Part shown: positions 1-7,651 of the stretch, piece by piece
How the letters are laid out: each line of letters begins with the position of its first letter
How positions within the stretch are numbered: the stretch's first letter is position 1
From: Paraburkholderia azotifigens
GTDB lineage: Bacteria; Pseudomonadota; Gammaproteobacteria; Burkholderiales; Burkholderiaceae
Length of the DNA stretch: 64,000 nt
NCBI RefSeq assembly: GCF_007995085.1
Contig: NZ_VOQS01000003.1
Span: 496,001-560,000 of the forward strand
Reading direction: 5' to 3'
Translations under genes and position numbers: made by a program
The notes under the pieces: model-generated
What the model was told of the DNA's origin: nothing
The model's input: the letters and a program-made list of their open reading frames with translations, nothing else
The model's database searches: none

Positions 1-775
1 GCCAGCAGAATGCGCCGCCCGCGACGCCCGTCACGCCGCCCAGCATCACCACGGCAACGGCGAGCAGATCCGGAAAGTGGCCGTCTATATCGATCGTGCC
101 GAAATACGTGTAGTTGCCCTGCATGCCGAGCGAGACGATACCCGCGAAGATGATCGCCGTGATCAGCACGCCGCTGGTCCGCTGCTCGAAGCTGCGCGTC
201 AGTTCTTCGATGGCGAAGACGACGCCGGCGAGCGGCGCATTGAATGCCGCGGAGAGCCCCGCGGCCGCACCCGCCAGTGCGAGCTTGCGTTCCAGTTCCG
301 CGCCGCGGATATTGCGCAGGCGCTCGGGGTAAAAGCGCCGCAGACTGAACATCAGCGACGCGCCGACGTGGATCGTCGGCCCCTCGCGGCCAATCGTGAA
401 GCCGCCCAGAATCGATAGAAACGATATGGCGATCTTGCCGAGGAGAATCCGCAGGTTCAGCAGACGCGGGCCGAGGTCGCGCCCGTCATGCAGCGTCGCG
501 ATCACTTGAGGAATACCGCTGCCCTCGGCGCCGGGGAACCAGCGGCGCGTCATCCAGACGCCGACCGCGCCGACGGCCGGCGTGAGCACGAGCGGCAACC
601 ACCAGAGCATCGCCGTGTAGCGCAAAAAGGCTTCGTAGCCGGAATCGATCAGACGCGCGTACATGACGGCGACCAGACCGGTTGCCACCGCGCCCAGCCA
701 GAACACCCCATAGTGGAGCCAAAGCCGCCTGGCGCGCAGCACCGCGCGTCGGTCGAGAGGAACGGGAATGCGCAT
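1..775 (-). CDS. CLC-family voltage-gated chloride channel or Cl-/H+ antiporter (C-terminus outside the window)
   Basis: Reading the minus strand from the ATG at 775 gives an open frame running off the left edge, 258 codons so far. CLC selectivity-filter motifs are present: GSGIP at about residues 85-89 and GREGP at about 129-133. The Glu in GREGP is the gating glutamate of CLC transporters. Several hydrophobic helices and a loop reading AGLSAAFNAPLAGVVFAIEE match the CLC core. It is an inner-membrane protein moving chloride, possibly coupled to protons. The MarR gene lies just upstream on the same strand (gap 94 bases). The family call is firm; channel versus antiporter cannot be decided from the partial sequence. 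Confidence 0.9.
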   Translation of the reverse strand, partial: MRIPVPLDRRAVLRARRLWLHYGVFWLGAVATGLVAVMYARLIDSGYEAFLRYTAMLWWLPLVLTPAVGAVGVWMTRRWFPGAEGSGIPQVIATLHDGRDLGPRLLNLRILLGKIAISFLSILGGFTIGREGPTIHVGASLMFSLRRFYPERLRNIRGAELERKLALAGAAAGLSAAFNAPLAGVVFAIEELTRSFEQRTSGVLITAIIFAGIVSLGMQGNYTYFGTIDIDGHFPDLLAVAVVMLGGVTGVAGGAFCW

Positions 776-869
776 CGGAATGCTTGTGTGTGGTCGAAAC
801 GAAATAAGGCACATTGTGACATAAATGCGCACTCCCCCGTTTCGCCCCCGACAGCCCACTGCGCAATGC

Positions 870-1289
870 CTATTCGCCCACCTCGCCGAACACCCAGCCG
901 AACGAGCCATAGTGCGCCTTGTGCTCGGCTGCGAGCTTGAGCAGGCAGCGCTCGCCCTTGGGCGTCAGATGCACCTGCACCTGACGGCGATCGTCGGCGT
1001 CGGGCTTGCGCGTCACGAGCCCCGCCGATTCGCAGCGCGACACCAGCGCGGCCGTGCCGTTTGGCGCCGCCTGCAGACGTTCCGCGAGTTCGCCGACCGT
1101 GGCCCACTGGCGGCCTTCGAACCCGCGCACGTGCAGCAGCAGCTGATACTGAAGCGTCGTGATGCCCGCCGCGTTGGCGATCTCTTCGGAGACGCGCAGA
1201 AACTTGCGCAACTCGTAACGGAATACCGACATCGCTTCCAGATCCCGTTTGGCTGGAAGGTCGCGTTTGGCTTGCCTGCTTGAACTCAT
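870..1289 (-). CDS. MarR-family winged-helix transcriptional regulator
   Basis: A 139-aa protein with the MarR winged-helix core. The recognition-helix region reads ATVGELAERLQAAPNGTAALV and the wing carries the diagnostic DDRRQVQVHLTPKG (DxRxxxVxLTxxG). The start at ATG 1289 (MSSSRQAKRD) was preferred because the longer frame has no ribosome binding site upstream of its Met codons and a low-complexity extension unlike MarR proteins. It lies upstream of the chloride channel on the same strand and divergent from the methyltransferase. Its ligand and targets cannot be read from the sequence; control of the divergent methyltransferase or the channel is inference. Confidence 0.85.
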   Translation of the reverse strand: MSSSRQAKRDLPAKRDLEAMSVFRYELRKFLRVSEEIANAAGITTLQYQLLLHVRGFEGRQWATVGELAERLQAAPNGTAALVSRCESAGLVTRKPDADDRRQVQVHLTPKGERCLLKLAAEHKAHYGSFGWVFGEVGE

Positions 1290-1473
1290 TTGCAGTCCCG
1301 GTGAATGGCCTTGATGTTCGCGGATCATACACACACGCACGAAATGCCCCGCACTGCGCCTTTCGTCTGTCTTTCCGCTACCTATACTTCGCATGGACGC
1401 CGTCGACAACGTGCAGGCATGGGCGGACGTCCTTTTCGTCAGATCAATTCTGCCTTCGCCGAGGAGGTGGCAC

Positions 1474-2535
1474 ATGCAATACGACGAGCAAAAAGTGCAG
1501 GACTTCATGGGGCGCATGGTCGAAGAGTTCGGCGCGGTCGCGTCCGCACCGCTGATTGCGCTGGGCGACCGGCTCGGGCTGTACAAGGCAATGACCGAGC
1601 AAGGCTGGATGACCTCGGAGCAGGTGGCAGAACGCGCCGGTCTCGCCGAACGGTACGTGCGCGAATGGCTCGCGGCGCAGGCCGCCTCAGGCTTCGTCCG
1701 CTACGAGCCTGAAACCGCGCGTTATCAACTCGATAACGAAATGGCGATGTGCTTCGCCGAGGAGACGAGCCCCACTTTCATACCGGGTTTCGTCGACTGC
1801 GCCGAAGCGATGTTCCGCAGCCTGCCCAAACTCGAAGCCGCGTTTCGCACAGGGCTCGGCGTCGGATGGCATCAGCATCATCCGTCGCTGTTCAGGGGCA
1901 CCGAGCGATTCTTCCGTCCGGGCTATGCGGCGCATCTCGTCGATGAATGGATTCCCGCGCTCAATGGTGTCGAAGCGATACTCAAGGGACGCGGCGCGAA
2001 GGTCGCCGATGTCGGCTGTGGGCACGGCGCATCCACGATGCTGATGGCCGAGGCCTACCCCGACGCGACGTTCGTCGGCTTCGATTATCACGAACCCTCC
2101 GTGCAGAGAGCGCGCGAGCTTGCCGACGAGGCAGGTCTCAACGAACGCGTCACGTTCGAAGTCGCGAGCGCGCAAGGATTTCCGGGCAACGACTACGACC
2201 TCGTCGCTTTCTTCGATTGCCTGCATGACATGGGCGACCCGACGGGCGCCGCGGCACACGTGCTGCAGGCGTTGAAGCCGGATGGATCGTGGATGATCGT
2301 CGAGCCCTTTGCGAACGACCGGCTAGAAGACAATCTCAATCCTGTCGGACGCGTGTTCTATTGCGCATCGACGATGATCTGCACGGGCGCTTCGTTGTCG
2401 CAGGAAGGCAGAAGAGCGCTCGGCGCACAGGCGGGCGAAGCGCGGCTCAGAGATGTCGTGACGGCGGGCGGCTTCACGCGTTTCAGGCGCGCGACGCAAA
2501 CGCCGTTCAACCTGATCTTTCAGGCGCAGGCATAG
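1474..2535 (+). CDS. Class I SAM-dependent methyltransferase with N-terminal winged-helix domain
   Basis: A 353-aa protein. The start at 1474 is fixed by a strong Shine-Dalgarno (GAGGAGGTGG) just upstream; the frame opens earlier without a site. The N-terminal about 90 residues look like the winged-helix dimerisation domain of O-methyltransferase-type or Rv2258c-like proteins (MTSEQVAERAGLAERYVREW). The SAM-binding motif I, VADVGCGHGAS, is at about residues 175-185, followed by the acidic end of strand 2 (FVGFDYHE) and a post-motif reading DLVAFFDCLHDMGDP. Substrate unknown. It is monocistronic, ending in a perfect hairpin shared with the convergent genes. Confidence 0.85.
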   Translation: MQYDEQKVQDFMGRMVEEFGAVASAPLIALGDRLGLYKAMTEQGWMTSEQVAERAGLAERYVREWLAAQAASGFVRYEPETARYQLDNEMAMCFAEETSPTFIPGFVDCAEAMFRSLPKLEAAFRTGLGVGWHQHHPSLFRGTERFFRPGYAAHLVDEWIPALNGVEAILKGRGAKVADVGCGHGASTMLMAEAYPDATFVGFDYHEPSVQRARELADEAGLNERVTFEVASAQGFPGNDYDLVAFFDCLHDMGDPTGAAAHVLQALKPDGSWMIVEPFANDRLEDNLNPVGRVFYCASTMICTGASLSQEGRRALGAQAGEARLRDVVTAGGFTRFRRATQTPFNLIFQAQA

Positions 2536-2543
2536 ACAGCGTT

Positions 2544-2571
2544 GATGAAGCCGGGCGCGCCCGGCTTCATC
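2544..2571. terminator. Perfect palindromic hairpin between convergent genes
   Basis: A 28-base perfect palindrome with 13-base GC-rich arms (GATGAAGCCGGGC and its complement) and a 2-base centre lies 9 bases after the methyltransferase stop and 17 bases before the end of the convergent methionine-rich peptide gene. There is no clear T-run on either side, so it could be a hairpin terminator or an RNA-stabilising 3' structure serving both transcripts. Confidence 0.6.
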
Positions 2572-2587
2572 GCCAGCTGCAAACCGC

Positions 2588-2821
2588 TTATTGCGACATC
2601 GCGCCCGATGCAGGGTGATTCATACCCATCGCATCGTGCTTCTTCATCTTGCTGTTTTTCTTCATCGCATCGTGCGACATGCTGTCTTTCTTCATCGCGT
2701 CGTGCGACATCGCGTCCTTGCTCATGGCGTCATTCGACATCGCACCGCTCGCCTGCGCAAATGCAGCCGTCGTGCCCATCGCCATCGCTGCTACGAATAC
2801 AGCCGTCATCAGTCGTTTCAT
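2588..2821 (-). CDS. mrpX: Exported methionine-rich MXKDX pentapeptide-repeat protein (MrpX-like)
   Basis: A 77-aa protein with a Sec signal peptide (about residues 1-22, ending AAFA) followed by a short mature part built of pentapeptides such as DAMSK, DAMSH, DAMKK. By count the mature part has 10 Met in about 55 residues and is otherwise rich in Asp, Lys, His and Ser. It matches the pentapeptide MXKDX repeat family. In Azospira suillum a comparable periplasmic Met-rich peptide (MrpX) is a sacrificial hypochlorite sink, regenerated by a YedY-type methionine sulfoxide reductase and controlled by SigF/NrsF. The same gene set is here: it is third in the minus-strand group behind the cytochrome b and the molybdoenzyme. 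A GGAGAT site precedes the ATG. Confidence 0.85.
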   Translation of the reverse strand: MKRLMTAVFVAAMAMGTTAAFAQASGAMSNDAMSKDAMSHDAMKKDSMSHDAMKKNSKMKKHDAMGMNHPASGAMSQ

Positions 2822-2889
2822 TGCTCATCTCCTTGGTGGGTTGAAACGGTATCCGGCCAGACCGGAACCAGAAAAAAGCAGAACAGCAC

Positions 2890-3666
2890 TCAGGAACCGC
2901 CGAACCAGTTGTAGCCCTGGTCGACCCAATACCCGCCCGGATAGGTATTGGTGACGAAGATCTCGACGATGTGCTTCGGGTTCTTGTAGCCGAGCTTGGT
3001 CGGCATGCGCAGCTTCATCGGATAGCCGTATTTCGCGGGCAGACGCTGGCCGTCGTATTCGAACGTGAGCAAGGTCTGCGGATGCAGCGCCGTCGGCATG
3101 TCGATGCTCTCGTAGTAGTCGTCCGCACAGCGAAAGCCGACGTACTTCGCCGTCGTGTCCGCGCCTATGCGGCGCAGGAATCCCGCGAACGGCGTGCCGC
3201 CCCAGCGCCCGATCGCGCTCCATCCTTCGACGCAGATATGCCGCGTGATCTGCTCCGCGTGCGGCAGCGCATAGAGTTCGGGCAGCGTCCACACGCGTTG
3301 TCCCGTCACGAGGCCGCTCACTTTCAGGCGATAGTCGCTGCCATCCACGGCGGGCACATCGTCGATGCCATAGAACGCGTTGAACGGAAACGGCCGCGTC
3401 AGTTGCGCTTCCGTGTACGTCGGCGCGAGCTGGTTCGGATCGAACAACAGTGCTTGCGCGCGGTCGTTGAGACGCGAGACCGCCGTCAGAAACCTGTTGA
3501 CGGAATCGTCGTCGGTGATCGAGCAGCCTGTCAGCAGCGACAGTCCGCCCAGCGTCAGCATGCGTTTGCCGAACAGACGCCGCGACGGCATCTCCAGTTC
3601 GCGGCTTGCATCCGCGAGAATCGAAGCGCGGTCGAGCTTGACGGTCGGTTTGGCGCTGGTTTTCAT
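2890..3666 (-). CDS. Tat-exported MsrP/YedY-like molybdopterin oxidoreductase, putative lipoprotein
   Basis: A 258-aa sulfite-oxidase-fold protein of the YedY/MsrP type. The N-terminus has a twin-arginine signal (SRRLFGKRM, residues 28-36), and the hydrophobic stretch ends in LLTGC with Cys48 in lipobox position, so it may be a Tat-exported, membrane-anchored lipoprotein. The molybdenum ligand Cys is expected at Cys145 in RHICVEGWSAIGRWGG. The start at 3666 has a GAGGAAA site. It is 20 bases downstream of the cytochrome b gene, its likely electron donor, and is followed by the Met-rich peptide. The expected role is reducing methionine sulfoxide in periplasmic proteins; whether the Met-rich peptide is its substrate here is inferred from the A. 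suillum system. Confidence 0.88.
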   Translation of the reverse strand: MKTSAKPTVKLDRASILADASRELEMPSRRLFGKRMLTLGGLSLLTGCSITDDDSVNRFLTAVSRLNDRAQALLFDPNQLAPTYTEAQLTRPFPFNAFYGIDDVPAVDGSDYRLKVSGLVTGQRVWTLPELYALPHAEQITRHICVEGWSAIGRWGGTPFAGFLRRIGADTTAKYVGFRCADDYYESIDMPTALHPQTLLTFEYDGQRLPAKYGYPMKLRMPTKLGYKNPKHIVEIFVTNTYPGGYWVDQGYNWFGGS

Positions 3667-3686
3667 GGGGTTTCCTCGTGCAAAGA

Positions 3687-4325
3687 TCAGCGGCCGCGCA
3701 ACATGGTCAGCAGCGAGCGCGGCACGAGCGCGACCATCGCGACATGCACGACGACGAACGCCGCCATCACCGCCATTGCGCAGAAGTGAACGATGCGCGC
3801 GTTGTCGTAGCCGCCCATCAGTTCGCGCAGCAGCGGAAACTGCACGGACTTCCAGATCGCGAGACCCGACAGCACGAGCACGATCAGATCGACGATGACA
3901 GCCAGATACGCGAGCTTCTGCACCGCGTTGTACTGCCGCAAATCCGCGTGGGACAGCTTGCCGCTCGCTGCGGCGACGAAGTCGCGCAACACGGCGCGCG
4001 GCGAAAGCGGAAAGAACTTCGCGACCAGGCGTCCGCTCGCGATGTTGAGCGCGAGATACACGATGCCGTTGAACACCAGCAGCCACATCGCGGCGAAGTG
4101 CCATTGCAGCGCGCCGCCGAGCCAGCCGCCGAGCGTGATCGACGGCGGAATGACGATGCTCCTGAACACGGGCGAAGCGTCATAAATGCGCCAGCCCGAG
4201 AACATCATGACGAGCGCCGCCAGCGCATTGAGCCAATGCGTGATGCGCAACCACAGCGGATGAATGGGCGGATTGCGCTGAACGCCTGCGTGCGCTGGAG
4301 TGAGTGACGCCTTTAACGTGTCCAT
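3687..4325 (-). CDS. Cytochrome b561/hydrogenase-type membrane cytochrome b, electron partner of the molybdoenzyme
   Basis: About 212 aa with four predicted membrane helices, matching the Ni-Fe hydrogenase/cytochrome b561-type di-haem family. Candidate haem-ligand histidines lie in HPLWLRITHWLNA, QWHFAAMW, IVHFCAM and VVVHVAM. A GTG 27 bases upstream (4352) would lengthen it, but the -10 element at 4361-4358 places the transcript start at about 4350, so the ATG at 4325 is the better start. It is the first gene of the minus-strand group and would pass quinol electrons across the inner membrane to the periplasmic MsrP-like enzyme, as MsrQ/YedZ does, although it is not an obvious YedZ sequence. 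Confidence 0.85.
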   Translation of the reverse strand: MDTLKASLTPAHAGVQRNPPIHPLWLRITHWLNALAALVMMFSGWRIYDASPVFRSIVIPPSITLGGWLGGALQWHFAAMWLLVFNGIVYLALNIASGRLVAKFFPLSPRAVLRDFVAAASGKLSHADLRQYNAVQKLAYLAVIVDLIVLVLSGLAIWKSVQFPLLRELMGGYDNARIVHFCAMAVMAAFVVVHVAMVALVPRSLLTMLRGR

Positions 4326-4357
4326 GTCGATCACCGTGACGGTCGGATACACGTAAA

Positions 4358-4383
4358 TTCGCCGGGAATGGGCGGCCGGTTAC
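4358..4383 (-). promoter_or_regulatory. SigF-type ECF promoter for the cytochrome b-molybdoenzyme-peptide operon
   Basis: On the minus strand GTAACC (4383-4378), then exactly 16 bases, then CGAA (4361-4358). This matches the GTAACC-N16-CGAA promoter reported for Caulobacter SigF. It is about 35 bases upstream of the chosen cytochrome b start. Confidence 0.8.
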
Positions 4384-4417
4384 AGCGCGGCGCGAAGAAA
4401 TATTTTTTGTGCGGGCT

Positions 4418-4443
4418 GTAACCGGCCACTGCGGAAGAGCGAA
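4418..4443 (+). promoter_or_regulatory. SigF-type ECF promoter for sigF-nrsF (autoregulation)
   Basis: On the plus strand GTAACC (4418-4423), exactly 16 bases, then CGAA (4440-4443), upstream of the sigma factor gene. Together with the mirror-image copy on the other strand it makes a divergent, presumably autoregulated promoter pair. The two -35 regions lie inside a 13-base inverted repeat (GGCCGGTTACAGC / GCTGTAACCGGCC). Confidence 0.8.
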
Positions 4444-4464
4444 TTAACCCGTTAAAGGAGGCGG

Positions 4465-5163
4465 GTGACGACGATGGACGATGACCGCGCTATAGTGGCG
4501 CATCACGGCTTCGGCTTGACGGAAGCCATCGATATGAAGCTGGCCGCTCCCCTCGCGATCGCGACGGTAAGCCATGCGCACGCGTCGTCTCGCCGTTCCG
4601 CCAACACGGGAGTCAATTTGCAAGAAGCGGAAAGCCGCCTGAAAGCGTTGTTCGTCCGCGGTCTCGACGGCGACGCCGACGCTTATCGAAGCTTTCTGCA
4701 AGCGCTCACGCGACATCTGCGCGCGTTTCTGCGCAGACGCATCCCGCACTATCGCGACGATGTGGAAGACCTCGTTCAGGAGATTCTGCTCGCTGTGCAC
4801 AATGCGCGTCACACCTATCGTCCGGACGAGCCGCTGACGGCCTGGCTGCATGCCATTGCCCGCTACAAGCTGATGGATTTTTTCCGCTCGCGCGCGCGCC
4901 GCGAATCCCTCAATGATCCGCTCGACGACCACGCCGATCTGCTCGCCGACACCGACGACGAACCGGCGCAGGCGCGTCACGATATCGGCAAGCTGCTCGA
5001 ACACCTGCCCGACAAGCAGCGGCTGCCTATCGTTCATATGAAGCTCGAAGGCCTGTCGGTCACGGAGACGGCGCGTATCACGGGACTGTCCGAATCGGCC
5101 GTGAAGGTCGGCGTGCATCGCGGCCTCAAGGCGCTGGCGACGCTCATACGGGGGCTGCGATGA
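4465..5163 (+). CDS. sigF: ECF RNA polymerase sigma factor, SigF type
   Basis: Up to 232 aa with the two ECF domains: sigma2 around [20 protein letters not shown] and sigma4 around [21 protein letters not shown] with the helix-turn-helix [25 protein letters not shown] at 4454-4461 is 3 bases before the GTG at 4465 and 12 before the ATG at 4474, so the exact start is open between these two. The first about 50 residues are not conserved sigma sequence, and a later ATG at 4534 is also possible. Its stop overlaps the nrsF start by 4 bases, the usual sigma/anti-sigma coupling. It probably drives both divergent promoters. Confidence 0.88.
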   Translation: MTTMDDDRAIVAHHGFGLTEAIDMKLAAPLAIATVSHAHASSRRSANTGVNLQEAESRLKALFVRGLDGDADAYRSFLQALTRHLRAFLRRRIPHYRDDVEDLVQEILLAVHNARHTYRPDEPLTAWLHAIARYKLMDFFRSRARRESLNDPLDDHADLLADTDDEPAQARHDIGKLLEHLPDKQRLPIVHMKLEGLSVTETARITGLSESAVKVGVHRGLKALATLIRGLR

Positions 5164-5801
5164 AGACCGACGATCTCATTGGCCTCCTGTCGAACCAGGT
5201 CACGCGCATCGACCGGGGCGTCGTCGCGCGACGCTTCATCAAGGCGCTCGTGCTAGGCGGCTTGGGCTCGCTGATCCTGATGAGCGTGGTGTTCGGCGTG
5301 CGGCACGATCTGGCGAGCGTCGCGCGCACGACCATCTTCTGGGCCAAGATGGCGTATCCGCTGGCAATTGCAGTCGGCGCGATGCTCGCCGTGATGCGGC
5401 TTGGCCGGCCGGGTGCGCGTGCGGGCTATTCGTGGGCGCTGATCGCGTTGCCGTTCGTCGCCGTGTGGGCGGCGAGCATGGTCGTGCTGGACGGCACGGC
5501 GCCCGCCGGACGATGGGCGGTCGTGCTCGGCCAGACCTGGCGCACATGTCCGTTCAACATCATGCTGCTGTCGCTGCCGACCTTCCCCGCCGTGTTCTGG
5601 GCCGTCAAGTCGCTCGCGCCCACGCAGTTGCGGCTCGCGGGCGCCGTCGCCGGCCTGCTCGCGAGTTCGACCGCGACGGTCGTGTACTGCCTGCATTGTC
5701 CCGAGATGAGCCCGGCGTTCTGGAGCGTGTGGTACGCAATCGGCATGCTGGTTCCCGCGGGCATCGGCGCGTGGCTGGGGCCGAAACTCCTGCGCTGGTA
5801 A
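5160..5801 (+). CDS. nrsF: NrsF-family (DUF1109) membrane anti-sigma factor
   Basis: A 213-aa integral membrane protein with about six hydrophobic helices, matching the NrsF/DUF1109 family in size and layout. Conserved cysteines occur at about residue 130 (RTCPFN) and 180 (YCLHCPEM); in NrsF-like proteins such Cys pairs are implicated in sensing oxidants or metals and releasing SigF. The ATG overlaps the sigma factor stop (ATGA), indicating translational coupling. It would hold the sigma factor at the membrane until periplasmic oxidants modify it. The stress signal here (chlorine species, chromate, others) cannot be read from the sequence. Confidence 0.85.
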   Translation: MKTDDLIGLLSNQVTRIDRGVVARRFIKALVLGGLGSLILMSVVFGVRHDLASVARTTIFWAKMAYPLAIAVGAMLAVMRLGRPGARAGYSWALIALPFVAVWAASMVVLDGTAPAGRWAVVLGQTWRTCPFNIMLLSLPTFPAVFWAVKSLAPTQLRLAGAVAGLLASSTATVVYCLHCPEMSPAFWSVWYAIGMLVPAGIGAWLGPKLLRW

Positions 5802-5847
5802 GGCTGATGAAACACAGTGTTGCAGCACCGGACGGGTTGACTTTAAT

Positions 5848-5869
5848 TTAGATGATGACTAACATCTAA
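5848..5869. promoter_or_regulatory. Candidate TetR operator
   Basis: TTAGATG, 8 bases, CATCTAA: a perfect 7-base inverted repeat 26 bases before the tetR start. The position and symmetry fit an autoregulatory TetR site. A related TTAGAT half-site occurs at 6604-6609 just ahead of the nmrA start. Confidence 0.6.
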
Positions 5870-5895
5870 TCAACCTGTTACCGAGCACTGCAATC

Positions 5896-6468
5896 ATGAG
5901 GAAATCGAGAGCGGAAACGGCCGATACGCGCCGCAAGATCGTCGAGGTCGCGGCACGGGAGTTTCGCGCCAACGGCATCCAGGGCACTGGCCTCGCCGAT
6001 CTGATGTCCGAAGCAGGGCTTTCGCACGGCGGCTTCTACCGCCATTTCGAGTCCAAAGATCAGCTGGTGGCGGAAGCATGCGAGGCGGGACTGAACGCGA
6101 TCATCCATAAGCTCGACAGCGTCGCCAAAGCCAGCGCGGCTGATGACGGCTTCAAGGCGATCATCGACGCCTACGTGTCCAGTTCACACCGCGACCAGCG
6201 GGCGGAAGGCTGCCCGCTTGCCGGAATGGGCAGCGAGCTTGCCCGGTCCGACGACAAGACGCGCGCCGTCGCGGCACGCGGCTTCGATGGCCTCGTCGAA
6301 GTCCTCGCCAAACGATCGAAACGCCGGCAGCGCGCAGTGGCGAAATCGGAAGCGGTCTTCGCACTCTCGGCGATGATCGGCGCGCTGACGATGTCTCGTA
6401 TCGTCGACGACCCGGACGCGTCAGCCGCCATTCTGCAAACCGTCAGGGAACACCTCACCGCGATGTAG
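5896..6468 (+). CDS. TetR/AcrR-family transcriptional regulator
   Basis: A 190-aa protein with the TetR N-terminal helix-turn-helix: TRRKIVEVAAREFRANGIQG, then LADLMSEAGLSHGGFYRHFESKDQL (residues about 12-57). The C-terminal ligand domain includes CPLAGMGSELARSD, which recalls the TetR subgroup whose genes often sit beside NAD(P)-dependent oxidoreductases. It is followed 154 bases later, on the same strand, by an NmrA-type oxidoreductase that is its likely target. A 7-base inverted repeat lies upstream. The start codon has only a weak ribosome site. Confidence 0.88.
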   Translation: MRKSRAETADTRRKIVEVAAREFRANGIQGTGLADLMSEAGLSHGGFYRHFESKDQLVAEACEAGLNAIIHKLDSVAKASAADDGFKAIIDAYVSSSHRDQRAEGCPLAGMGSELARSDDKTRAVAARGFDGLVEVLAKRSKRRQRAVAKSEAVFALSAMIGALTMSRIVDDPDASAAILQTVREHLTAM

Positions 6469-6622
6469 ATATCCCTGCCGTCGAATCCGAACCGATTACG
6501 CGCGCCGCTAAATGTGCGTATGCACTTTCAAAAGATATCGAAGTGACGATCCGATCGCGGCGATATCCGGCAGTCCCCTGCACTCACGTCGAGTGCCACA
6601 CCGTTAGATTGGAGAGTCCATC

Positions 6623-7504
6623 ATGCAGCAACGCAAATTCCTCATCACTGGCGCCACCGGCAAGACAGGCGTTCACACCATCCGCCATCTGCTGAACGAC
6701 GGGCACGCCGTTCGCGCCTTCGTTCATTGCGAAGACGAACGCAGCGCGGCGCTGCGCGCCCAGGGCGCCGAAATCGTCGTCGGCGATCTGCTCGAACACG
6801 ACGACGTGCGGCGCGCGATGGACGGCGTTACGGGCGCTTACCTGTGTTATCCCGTGCGGCCAGGCTTCATCCAGGCCACGTCGTATTTTGCGGAGGCGGC
6901 AAAGCGCGCAGGCGTCGAGGTCGTGGTGGAGATGTCGCAGATTTCCGCGCGCGAAGACTCGAAGAGCCACGCCGCACGCGACCACTGGATCGCGGAACGC
7001 GTGCTCGACTGGTCGGGCGTGCCGACCGTGCACATTCGCCCGACCTTCTTCTCCGAATGGCTGGTTTTCCCGTGGGTGCGCGATCAGATCGTGCAGGAAG
7101 GCAAGATCACACTGCCGTACGGCGACGGACGTCACGCGCCGATTGCGGGCGAGGATCAGGCCCGGCTCATCGCCGCCGTGCTCGCGCAGCCGTCTGACCA
7201 TATCGGCAAGACCTATCCGCTGCTCGGGCCCGTCGAGATGAATCAGCGCGAAATCGCCGATGAAATGAGCGAAGTGCTCGGCCGCAAGATTACCTACAGC
7301 CCTTCGACCATCGAGCAATACCGCACGCATCTCGAGCGTTACGATCTGCCCGAATTCATCATCCAGCATTTTCTTGCGATCGCCATCGACTATCAGAATG
7401 GCATTTTCTCGGGCGCCGACGGTGTGATCGGTGAAATTACTGGGCGTGCCCCTCAAACCGTCAGCGACTTCGTGAAAGCGCATCGCCAGGCGTTCGAGCA
7501 GTAA
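6623..7504 (+). CDS. NmrA-like NAD(P)-binding oxidoreductase (atypical SDR)
   Basis: A 293-aa atypical short-chain dehydrogenase of the NmrA/SDR_a class. The Rossmann glycine motif is TGATGKTG at residues 9-16, with a dinucleotide acceptor region VRAFVH and VVGDLLEHDD. The YxxxK catalytic pair of classical SDRs is not obvious, as is usual in NmrA-like proteins. GGAGAG precedes the ATG. It lies downstream of tetR and ends in a terminator hairpin. The substrate is unknown; redox sensing or quinone-type reduction are the usual activities in this class. Confidence 0.8.
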   Translation: MQQRKFLITGATGKTGVHTIRHLLNDGHAVRAFVHCEDERSAALRAQGAEIVVGDLLEHDDVRRAMDGVTGAYLCYPVRPGFIQATSYFAEAAKRAGVEVVVEMSQISAREDSKSHAARDHWIAERVLDWSGVPTVHIRPTFFSEWLVFPWVRDQIVQEGKITLPYGDGRHAPIAGEDQARLIAAVLAQPSDHIGKTYPLLGPVEMNQREIADEMSEVLGRKITYSPSTIEQYRTHLERYDLPEFIIQHFLAIAIDYQNGIFSGADGVIGEITGRAPQTVSDFVKAHRQAFEQ

Positions 7505-7514
7505 CGAACGACGC

Positions 7515-7544
7515 ATGCGGCTCGCACCGGCGGGCCGCATTTTT
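7515..7544 (+). terminator. Rho-independent terminator after the nmrA-like gene
   Basis: ATGCGGC (7515-7521) pairs with GCCGCAT (7534-7540) and is followed by a run of T to 7544, 10 bases past the stop codon. Confidence 0.7.
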
Positions 7545-7570
7545 CACGCACGACGCGAAAAGCGCCCTCA

Positions 7571-7588
7571 TTTATTGTTGACAATAAA
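7571..7588. promoter_or_regulatory. Candidate operator of the GntR regulator (PhnR box 1)
   Basis: TTTATTGTTGACAATAAA is a perfect 8-base inverted repeat around TG, 63 bases upstream of the gntR start. Its core TTGTTGACAA recurs in the phnS/phnA divergent promoter region, which suggests one regulator reads both sites. Confidence 0.65.
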
Positions 7589-7651
7589 CAGAACGTGCCG
7601 CAATGTCTGCGCAGACAACGTACGAGCGCCGATACTCCCGGATCGATCTCC

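Noticed and set aside
3690..4320. YedZ/MsrQ identity for the cytochrome
   Set aside because: Sequence layout fits the broader cytochrome b561/hydrogenase family rather than the MsrQ family itself, so the symbol was not assigned.
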